NCBI RefSeq assembly: GCF_051622035.1
Contig: NC_135366.1
Span: 5,239,001 to 5,303,000, forward strand
Length of the DNA: 64,000 bases
Origin: Arctopsyche grandis
Lineage: Eukaryota; Arthropoda; Insecta; Trichoptera; Hydropsychidae
Direction: 5' to 3'
Part shown: piece after piece, positions 35,101 to 43,647 of the stretch
Position numbering within the stretch: position 1 is the first letter of the stretch
Layout of the letters: every line of letters begins with the position of its first letter
Notes under the pieces: generated by a model
The model's input: the letters and a program-made list of their open reading frames with translations, nothing else
Database searches by the model: none
Told to the model about the DNA's origin: nothing
Program-made: the position numbers and the translations under genes

Positions 35101-38100
35101 TGTATTATAATGACAGATGAACTGTATCGGCAACATTGCGAATACCAAAATACAAACCGACTACGACCAACGCTTCTCTCTACTGGATTCCTTCTTTTTT
35201 ACTATTCGGCTTGTGACCTTCGACACCTACGACCTTGGCTTCGACTCTACGACCTGACATCGTCATTCATATTCATACGTAATACGTAAACAAAAGTAAA
35301 CACTTGACTGTTGACAGTTGTCAATAGCGGAAGACTGCAACGTTGCCACTTTTTGTATCTATTCTAATGCTAAATTCTATTTTTTCGAAATATCGTTAAA
35401 TATTTTTTAATGGTCACTCTATAATGCCAAAATATTTTATTCAATGCACCATACGAGATTGTTTAATGCACAAACATTTTTTTTAAGATACAAAGTATTT
35501 TTTTCAATGTACAGGTAAATCGCACCCTTATTATATGCACAATCAACTACTGGCTCGAATCAAAGATTTTACAACCATATATACAACGAAAGCATTTAAA
35601 TTGCAATTACCACTTTAGTTAGTACGTTTAGATAAAAAAAAAATATTGAGATAGAAAACCAATCCTTATAAACGTGGTGAAATAAAAAATTTGCCAAATA
35701 AATGAAAAATAACACGGAAAAAAAATCCGTAAAAAAAAATATATTTTTGACTTTTAAAATTCGCTAGACAATTAATTAGAAGTATTTTAAAGCAATGAAA
35801 TATAAAAATTAATAGGAAAAATATCTGACTATAGATTTCAATACTCACTTTGAGCGTAACAATCCTAAATTTTGAGTTAAAGACCGCAAAAGCCAAAAAA
35901 CTGTAAAAATCGCGGATTTTTTTAAACGCTCATATCTCGTAAACGATCGCCCACCAACTAAAATCAATATCATATTCGAATTCAGTGGGTCAAACTTAGT
36001 AAAGATTGGCTAGTGTCCGCTCTGGTATTTTTTTTTTTGTTGCTCAGTGTTATTGATTGCTATTGTGACCGCCTCGCTTTATTACTCATTTATAAAACAA
36101 CCCAAATAAATAAAAAAAACTCACTAAATATATTTAAATTATGAAGAATTTGACGAGCAAGATTAGGTTTCCCTTTATCTCTCTGTGGATGATTTCCATT
36201 TTGATTTTTCATTTCTTTAACGGGCAACTTTGCAGGAGCTCTATTGGCAATTGAACTATTTTGACTCGGTGTCGACTTCACAGAGGTCATCGATATAATT
36301 GACTTGGTCGATTTAGTGCTCGATCCCGTGTGTTGGTGTGGAATAGACATCATTCGACGACCTTAAACCAAAACAATTACATTTACAATAATTATACTGA
36401 ATATTCAAGCACATATAAGAAAAACTTTTTAAATCAATTCCATCATACCTTGCACGGACTGGTGTTCAGCTGGAGAACAATTTGCAGGCACTTTAGTGAG
36501 TGGATATGGAGCCTGCTGAATTCGCCTAACGTTCTTAAGAGCGCCACCAGGACCCGCCGCAGTGAGAGTTCCAAAGTCCACCAGCCACGGACAAGCGAGC
36601 ATCGGATCCCGGCTTAGATCCACGGCACGCTCCCCAACACCCCAAGATTCCTCGATTCGACATTGTACGTCCATTGATAGCGTATCCCAACGGGCGTCTT
36701 GAGGTGATTTACAATTGCGAGCCCACTCCCATCGAGCTCCCCGTCCTCCGGGACTATTCACCGAATAACACATACGTCGCACGCCACATTCTATAGATGT
36801 ACCCTCTGAAAAAATTGTACATGATTTATGAAAAGGAATCGTATATAACAATTTATTGTTTAATGCGTGCGGTAAGTTTGAATGCGTTAACATCATAGCC
36901 AGCAGCATAGCTCGGTCGTTAAGCTTCTGCCTAATACCGAGAGGCGCCAGGTTCGATCACATGAGCTGACCTCAAATGAAAAGAATTTTCAGAGTGTATC
37001 TGTAGTGCTGCTGGTCAGACTTGGATATTTGTGACTCCAGGTCGATCGTTTCCTATCAGAGTTTCTCTAATTTCATTGTTGAAACGGTTCCCGGTAAAAT
37101 TGGCTAAATATCCTTCCTACCTACTATGTCATCACTATTTGAGATTGATTAATGTACAATAAAATGTATGTACAATTCATAGACGTCTCGTTAATTTGCG
37201 AGTCTTCAGTGTCTCGAAATCCAGTGACTTGTGTAATAAAATACTGCATTGTTTGTAATTGGCCAGGAAGGCGCATTAGGATTTACCTGTAAAGCCTTCC
37301 TGGTATATATGTAAAAAAATAAATAAAAAATAAACATGCTCCGTCTCTTTCTCTCCTTGGAATCGTATATCGTAGAAAGACACGGAGCTTGGTGAGAGTG
37401 TTTACTAAGTATTCACTCGGCCTATTAATAAATTATTATTTCCGTTGATCCGAATTGCGATATTTTACCGAGTGCACAATTATGTGCACCCAGACAACTG
37501 GTAGTACTATAATATTGCGACGTGGGAAAACGGGAGAAGAGGATCTGCCGGCTAAGTGTATTCGAGGATGGACAATGGAGATCCTCGAATTAGACCGAAC
37601 GGCACTCAGAAACTTTCGTGAGACTGTTAAACTGTACGTGCCTAATCAATGGATCGTGGAAGCTGTAGTGAGCAACTTGCCTTTTAACTATTTGAGTGCT
37701 GACGTCATTTCTGTTGAAAGCCCGCCCGGCCAACATTTCCAACTAGAATTATTTAGAAAGCCAGTATAAAAATTGAGGCTAATCCAAACAAACCCTAGAT
37801 AACTATCGCCAAGGATTTTGATTTTTGTAAAGGTGTGTTTACACTCTCTAATATATCTTGTAACAATACAAAATAAACAAAATGAGCCTATTAATGAATG
37901 TATTTTTCCAAAACTAGTTCCATCTTCTTCATTGTTGTTAAAATGTAGTGCTCATAATCTAAATGCCAAGCCACAATCTAAAATACATACTCGGCAGCTA
38001 GGGATTTTCATCGAGAAATTCCACTATGGTTATAAATTCAGAAATTCCGGTGTAAACCAGTCTTTATAAACATTGATACAGATTACGCGACCCATGTTCA

Positions 38101-39862
38101 ATGCATTTTTTTTCAATGCTACCTGGAAACGCTTAGCGGGTAGTATTCTTGTTTACTCTTTACATGCTTACAATACAACACCTATCGGCGTTTTTCAGGC
38201 CCATGGACTAGTTGGCAAAACGCGGATCGGCGTTAAAAGAAGGTACACTTGGTACAGGGGGTATTCTGGAACCTAAATCATTCAACAAACGCTGTGAAGC
38301 GACTTTGGCCTTTCACTGGCAGCGTGAACACTAGAGGTATCCACCACGGTTGGACAATCTTCATATTGTTATGGTCGCTCCCCACCAGATATTTATTATA
38401 AATGTATAAATAGAGGGCTACCGACGGTGCACTGGAATTCATTAATAGTAGTATCAATTTAACATTCGATAGGTGATGTGCCAATCACCACACACCAGCC
38501 GGCAGTCCCTCTTCTCTTCTTCAATAAAGGAAAGTAAAGCAACAGAAAGGAGTCATTATTAACAACCAAAATTACACATTTTTACAACGGTATTTGATGG
38601 AGCTAGCAAATACAGCGTGTTCCAATCTTTGGCGAGTCACACGCCCCTCCATAATTCCCGCAGTACCCATCGGATTGCCTTGGGAGGATGTCGTCGATAT
38701 TTCAGAGAGCGTGTCGCGAACATATTTACGACATTTGCTCGGCTTATTATTTTATTAAATTATCTTTCTATTTATTACTTAATAGTGTTTTTACCCGGCT
38801 TCGCTCGGTATTTGAAATATAAACCGCTTAACCCTTTGAGGAGTACGGCCGTACGGGTATGTGCAAAGTAAAATGGCCCTGCCAGAGTACGACCGTACTC
38901 GTACGGTTTGACACGTTCAATCACTCAAAATACTCTACCTCTCTCATTGTTCGACATATTTGCATCTCGTTTTTTTTCAAGTGTTGCTGAGATTTCTCTT
39001 TCACCCTTGTGTATGTATATTTTTGTATTCGAATAAAGAAACCAAATTTAACGAGGCGTGAAAGCCAGTTAAATTTTTATGACTGAACATGATGACGATT
39101 TTTTTTCTAAAGTAATATTTTCCACATGTAGAAACTATAAAATATGTTCCGAACGAATAACATTGAAACCTCTGTCTAAATTTATTTCATTTGACCCTCA
39201 TAAAAATAATTTAGCGTAAAATTATAGATTTATTTTCGAGAGAATTTGGTTCGAGATGCAAGGCAAAACCCCGCCGGGCAATAAATCAATCATATAATCG
39301 AGCGAAATATGTCAACTTTAAAACTTCCCACAAAATAAGAGTGTTCGCTCGGATTTTTCAAGTCAGTTGATTCCGAAAAAAAAACTCACTCCTGAGACGT
39401 TTCTGGTGTTCAAATTAACTCACTACTCAAAAGGTTAAACATGGCCAATCTAATAGTAAACATTTTATTAAATGTATTTGAATAGTTTTATTTGTATATT
39501 AATTTGTTCGCTGACGTCGTGGATTTACGAACCAACAATACAAAGTCTGTTTCTAAATTATATATTAGATTTAAATGTTCATTTATCCACTACTATTTTA
39601 TCACCCCTACGCAACAATATCTGTCAGTAACTAAGATAGGTGTCGATTCAAAATTACCGTGTTTATCAATGCACTGCGTTTGCGTTCTAAGGTTGACATA
39701 ACAATCGTGTAAGGACGGATCGGCATCACTCAGGAGTACTCTGGTCAACTGTTTGGCATAGGCCCGCTCTAGGTGTTGGGCTACTGCTGGCCCGTAGGGT
39801 AACCATTTCGAGTTGCCGTCGTCGAACCATTCCCAGACGACTACACAGTGAAGGGCAGACAT
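32103..39862 (-). CDS. dx: Deltex, Notch-pathway RING-type E3 ubiquitin ligase (nine coding exons)
   Basis: Exons, in coding order: 39862-39658, 36805-36449, 36361-36125, 34839-34622, 34545-34431, 34358-34123, 34043-33895, 32546-32438, 32342-32103. All junctions are GT-AG and keep phase, giving 621 residues. Residues 1-180 form the WWE region ([42 protein letters not shown]), which in flies binds the Notch ankyrin repeats. Residues 188-380 are a Ser/Thr/Asn-rich linker. The RING-H2 uses C402, C405, C435, H437, H440, C443, C463 and C466. The Deltex C-terminal domain follows ([35 protein letters not shown]). The start is the first Met after an in-frame TGA. Length resembles human DTX1 and is somewhat shorter than fly Deltex. 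Known role: cytoplasmic or endosomal regulator of Notch by ubiquitination. Introns 1, 3 and 7 carry transposon insertions. No lesion was seen. Confidence 0.95.
33185..33405 (+). pseudogene. LINE C-terminal fragment in deltex intron 7
   Basis: The plus strand encodes [39 protein letters not shown], the end pattern of LINE endonuclease-reverse transcriptases (W-DQI-EL, QDRE-WR). It is antisense to deltex and lies wholly within intron 7 (32547-33894). Confidence 0.65.
33488..33703 (+). mobile_element. MITE in deltex intron 7, sister of 22515-22778
   Basis: Inverted ends CGGTTACCAGAAAAATGCAC and, from the right, CGGTTCCCGGAAAGATGCAC. The interior hairpin AATAGAATT-TACAAAAAA / TTTTTTGTGGAATTCTATT is shared with the 22.5-kb copy. 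Confidence 0.72.
35595..36060 (+). repeat. dispersed repeat in deltex intron 3, copy of 48145-48575
   Basis: About 450 bp match the second copy closely, from TTAGTACGTTTAGATAAAAA through CCGCAAAAGCCAAAAA and TTCGAATTCAGTGGGTCAAA to TTGTTGCTCAGTGT. It has no coding capacity and its class is unknown. Confidence 0.75.
36897..37467 (+). mobile_element. SINE-like composite repeat in deltex intron 1
   Basis: Close copy of 19213-19812: box-A-like TAGCTCGGTCGTTAAG, box-B-like GGTTCGATCAC, the GCCTTCCTGG hairpin, the TAAATAAA tail and the same extra 135 bp beyond the tail. It is antisense to deltex. Confidence 0.75.
37490..38330 (+). mobile_element. LTR-like repeat fragment split by a TTAA-flanked MITE, deltex intron 1
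   Basis: Outer parts (GCGACGTGGGAAAAC start, GTGAGCAACTTGCC, AAGGTACAC, GAAGCGACTTTGGCCTTTCA) correspond to 21405-22240. Whether the unit is a true LTR could not be settled. The split lies at TTAA 37684-37687. Confidence 0.5.
37688..38232. mobile_element. TTAA-flanked MITE, copy of 28662-29230 lacking its right tip
   Basis: It starts CTATTTGAGTGCTGACGTC after TTAA and follows the 28.7-kb copy to GATCGGCG, then TTAA at 38233-38236. The last 20 or so bases, including the right inverted repeat, are missing. Confidence 0.65.
38790..39485 (+). repeat. ACCCGGCTTCGCTC repeat, third copy, interrupted
   Basis: Reads TTTTACCCGGCTTCGCTCGG to ACCGCTTAA, then resumes TTAAACATGGCCAATCTAAT after the inserted element, matching the uninterrupted copy at 7450-7640. 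Confidence 0.75.
38832..39434. mobile_element. 603-bp TTAA-flanked element in deltex intron 1
   Basis: TTAA at 38828-38831 and 39435-39438. Ends CCCTTTGAGGAGTACG and, inverted, CCTTTTGAGTAGTGAG are inverted repeats. A palindromic GTACGGCCGTACGGGTA segment lies near the left end. It carries no transposase and is piggyBac-like by its target. Confidence 0.82.
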
Positions 39863-39869
39863 CTCCTTC

Positions 39870-40250
39870 GGCCGTGACAATGTCTGACATCAATGTCTGA
39901 AATGCGATATATTATCAAGCGGTTGTACAAATAAACAACTATGTATATGTATGATGTGTTTACCAATTGGGTAAATGTCAGTCGAGTCTAGAGTGTGTAG
40001 AGTGTACGAGTGTGTGGGGTCGGGGTCGGGGTCGGGGTGTGCAGGGGTGTCAGCGGGGGGCGCAGGCTCTCGGGAAGAGGCTCCGGGACACGGGAAACAA
40101 CATCCACATCCGCATCGCCATGGCAACGCGCGGGGTGGGGGCGGGAGCGGGCCGCAGCGGTCCACCAGCGCAGCGCAGCCTCACACGTGCACTGCTGCCA
40201 CTCTACAAGTACCACTCTACATTGTTGCCAGGCTACAAATTAACAACAAC
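39870..40250 (-). promoter_or_regulatory. GC-rich probable promoter and 5' leader of deltex
   Basis: Immediately upstream of the deltex start codon, base composition rises sharply, with a (GGGGTC)4-like run at 40016-40040 and many CpG. The long open frames on both strands here reflect lack of stops in GC-rich DNA. No TATA box is evident. A 5' untranslated exon may lie here. Confidence 0.5.
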
Positions 40251-40440
40251 ATTTCACCGGCTTCTTAATTCATTCATATTTTGTTGACGTTCGTCATTGG
40301 AACCATGCCATTTATCGTCATATTCTAGTTTAAATCCCAGGTAAAACTTTAAAAAAGCAAATAGTATCAACACGAGGCCCTAAAGTAGGGTTGTCAGATT
40401 TCATGCAAGTAAAACCGGAACGGTAAACGGACTACTACTG

Positions 40441-40831
40441 CAGTGGCGGCTCGTCCACATGGGCTGCGGGGCTGCAGTCTCCCCAGTACAGTACAAATGC
40501 ATGCTATTTTTGTCGTCCACAAGGGCTGTGGGGCTGCGGACCTCCCAGTATAGTACTGTGGCGGCTTGTTATACGACATGGTCGAGTTTGGTCACCTTTC
40601 TGCGAGTGGGGACCAACTCGATTGTGTTCGGAGCTAGCTACCTCACTCTGCCTTCAGCTGTCATAAATAAAACACGTGCATTAACATGCCAGTCGTCTCA
40701 TTCGTTCATCCCCCATAGTACATATGCATGCTATTTTTGTTTTCATTCGATCACCGGTTTGGCTAACGAGCTACTACAGCCTGATTAATCTCTGCAGCCC
40801 TCCCACTATGAATTCCCACGAGCCGCTACTG
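40441..40831. mobile_element. 391-bp hAT MITE related to 52570-54353
   Basis: Ends CAGTGGCGGCTCGTCC and, inverted, CAGTAGCGGCTCGTGG. The GGGCTGCGGGGCTGCAG word is shared with the larger element and partly duplicated inside. The flanks do not give a perfect 8-bp repeat. Confidence 0.75.
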
Positions 40832-41040
40832 ACTACTAGTCATATGTGAACCAGTCACAGGACAACCGGTCACTCTAGATCGGTCACACGTGATCACCCG
40901 TCACATTAAAACTGGTCACGAGAAAATTGGTCACACCCTAAAACTGGTCACGAGAAAACTGGTCACACCCTAAAATTGGTCACGAGAAAACTGGTCACAC
41001 CCAAAAATGAAAAATTGGTCGTATGATAACTGGTCACACA
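40832..41040 (+). repeat. GGTCACnnn minisatellite (16/32-bp unit)
   Basis: Three or so 32-bp units alternate AAAACTGGTCACGAG and AAAATTGGTCACACCCT, preceded by a degenerate leader (CATATGTGAACCAGTCACAG). Related copies follow both zinc-finger genes (47090-47160, 57800-57975). Confidence 0.85.
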
Positions 41041-41283
41041 AAATAAATATTCGCAAATACTTCTTGGCATCTCATCACTCATGACTCATCAGAGTCAGCT
41101 CATCTGACGCTCTCTAGCCATCCGGTTGGCAATCGCTTTTGCGTTCATTTCACTTTGACAGTTCGAATGTCAAATCACAGTTTAATCTTAATTCACCGCG
41201 GTAAATGTACAAAGTATCTCGGTCTATGTGTAGGCGGGGTACATGTGTTGACCGCGCTGTTGGATGATCAGAAGGTTGCGTAG

Positions 41284-42175
41284 ATCACGTCGGGGTCACC
41301 AATGTAGGCGGGGTACATGTGTGTTGACCGTATCCCGGCCTATCGAAACACTGTTGTGCTAGTTTTATAAAGTTTTATTGTTTGCCTATGGTTGTACAAA
41401 GGTATGGTATTTGTGGGCAAAAGTATGTCGTTCAGCGGTCTCTGGATATGGTAGAGTGTCGCTGGCTTGGCATTCAGCTATGTTCAGAAGGTCTCTGGAT
41501 GCGGCAGTGTGTTGCTGGCTCGTTGTTCGGCTATGTTCGGAAGGTCTCTGGATACGGCAGTGTGTTGCTGGCTCGTCCGGCTGGTTAATCTTACAAGTCC
41601 GCGTAGTGTAGTGGTGGCTGGTCAGGAGCTGTATGTTGACTGGTCTGGTGCTGTGTGTCGACGCTTGCTGCTGTGGGTCGACTGGCGTTGTTTGGGTTGT
41701 ACCTCCTTTTATAGTGTTTCTGGAATCACCTGATCGATGGTGGTGGTTTGTTGATGCGTAAGAGAGGAATTTGCTTTTGTCGAGGCGTAGAATTTTCTGG
41801 AATGATTGATGGAAGTGGTTGTTGATGCGTAAGCGCATGTGGTTGTTGATGCGTAAACGAGGAATGCACTTTTGTCGAGGCGTAGAATTTTCTGGAATGA
41901 TTGGCGCCGTTCCGCTCGATGTAGTTTAATGGTGGCGGCGTGTTTCGACCGTTTTGGTTCCACTCGACTGGTAGGGGCGTTCCGCTTGAATTTAATATAA
42001 TGGTTGCAGGTGTGCGACGTCTGGTTTTCGGGAATTTATTCTGCGTCGCAGTAACTGCTTTGATGAATGTGAGTTCCGCAAGGAATGTGGTTTGTTGTTG
42101 CGGAATATTCTCGAATGTTTCGATGACGATGACTATGACGAGATTCCTACATATGAAAACACTGATTGTGTTAGT
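41284..42175 (-). mobile_element. solo LTR with primer-binding-site remnant
   Basis: On the minus strand the LTR ends CCCCGCCTACA at 41303, directly followed by TTGGTGACCCCGACGTGATC, the primer-binding region seen in gypsy/BEL-type elements. An AATAAA signal lies about 70 bp before the LTR end. Inside are tandem units of about 51 bp (41470-41580) and 98 bp (41775-41910). The LTR start was not fixed. The internal region ends within 100 bp. Confidence 0.5.
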
Positions 42176-42455
42176 TTGAGGATCCTTTATTTATGTTCAA
42201 ATAAATTTTCAGCTTAATACGTTCAGGGGTGTGGACAGAATCCAGACGACAAAATTTTTGACCTTTCTAAGAGGAAAAAATCCCACTATCGGTTTATTCA
42301 TTATTTAAGAATAACAAAATAAAACACGTATACTATGAAAGAAGGACTTTTATTTTTGTAGTAATATGTGATGACCCTGATTCTGTTCTTGTAAGGTTGT
42401 CAACTATGATGGTCAAAAAAAGAGAACATTTAAAAAAAAAAATATTTATTTCTAA

Positions 42456-42540
42456 CAATTTTCTTTATAATTGTGGCAATTTTCTTTATAATTGTGGCAA
42501 TTTTCTTTATAATTGTGGCAATTTTCTTTATAATAAGTCA
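42456..42540 (+). repeat. 21-bp tandem repeat, about four copies
   Basis: The unit AATTTTCTTTATAATTGTGGC is repeated almost perfectly (unit given as 20 bases plus one: AATTTTCTTTATAATTGTGG, C). Confidence 0.9.
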
Positions 42541-42651
42541 TTTAAGCTACCAAAAATGCCATTATTTTACAAGGTAATCGTAAATTTCCACCAGTACAGG
42601 AAAGATTATATCTACATATAAGGCTTATGTAATCATAATCAGTGGCATGGT

Positions 42652-43118
42652 TCCACGACATAAGGTCCAAAGCTATAAGATCCAACGACAAGGGCACCAC
42701 GAAAGAAGAACCACCCGATAGAATGCCCACCTGCTAAGTGATCCAGACAGTAAAAAGCCCAGATAATAAAACGTCCAACTGAAAAACATCCACCCTTTTA
42801 AAGGGTCCAGCCACAAAAAGTCCGAAAACATAATATAAAACATAAACAAAGTAATAATGTTTAATAAAACGCTCCATATTTACATAAATCGGATATCGAG
42901 TCAATTTGACTCGATACTAATAATAATGTTGGATTAAATCATTGCAGCACCTGACATCGAGTCAGGACCGCAAACATTTATTTTTAAGCAGGGTTTCTAA
43001 GCCGGGCAGCAATTTTTTTTTTCAAATAGTTTTTTTTAGCAATCCAAACTTTTACGTTTGCAGAGCTTCTGAATAATGGTTCGCAAATCGTCATTATGAA
43101 ACTTTGCATTTGATAATA
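42652..43118 (-). repeat. block inverted relative to 54575-55415
   Basis: This block, 5' of zinc-finger copy A, is the reverse complement of sequence 5' of copy B: the GTCC-ending minisatellite, GAGTCAATTTGACTCGATA, GCAGCACCTGACATCGAGTC and ATCGTCATTATGAAACTTTG all appear in reverse order and orientation. Both blocks abut the duplicated segment at GTTGACGCAGTGGCG. Confidence 0.82.
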
Positions 43119-43647
43119 AAGTTGACGCAGTGGCGAGTAACACCGGTCGACCGATCGTCCTGGTCGCCCAATCGTCACGTACCATCCGTTTACCGTAACA
43201 GAGAGTGAATTGCCAATGGGCATTTCACCCACAAGCTAAGGGAATAAGAAAGGAAAGAAGAAATGCGCCGAATGTTCCGAGGAGGACAGATAGGTGCATG
43301 TAAATTGGAAAAAAGGTTTAATTGCATTGAAGAGAAAAATTCTGGGTTTCTCATAGAAAACTTCAACATTATCATTCATGTCTACAAGTCAACTATAAAC
43401 GAATCAGTAATCACGAAGTAGTAATAACTTTTCTTGCCAGCGTACAAATGCCAGGATTTTTAAGGAGAAATAATGGATGGCAGCCCTGATTTTGACACCA
43501 AAGATGTAGAAACCCCACTCGAGTCCGTCACCGGCGATACTTTCATATCAGTCTGTCAAGACCGTGAACTCCAAACGTCTAAGCGTCTACACCTAGGAAT
43601 CCATTGTCCACTCTCCAGGAGTTTGCGCTTCTCCTGCCCAAGTAGCG

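Noticed and set aside
39967-40287. Several 75-106-codon frames upstream of deltex
   Set aside because: GC-rich DNA lacks stops in all frames; the peptides are low-complexity and on both strands.
41386-41838. 150-codon minus-strand frame
   Set aside because: It lies in the LTR with its internal tandem repeats and resembles no protein.
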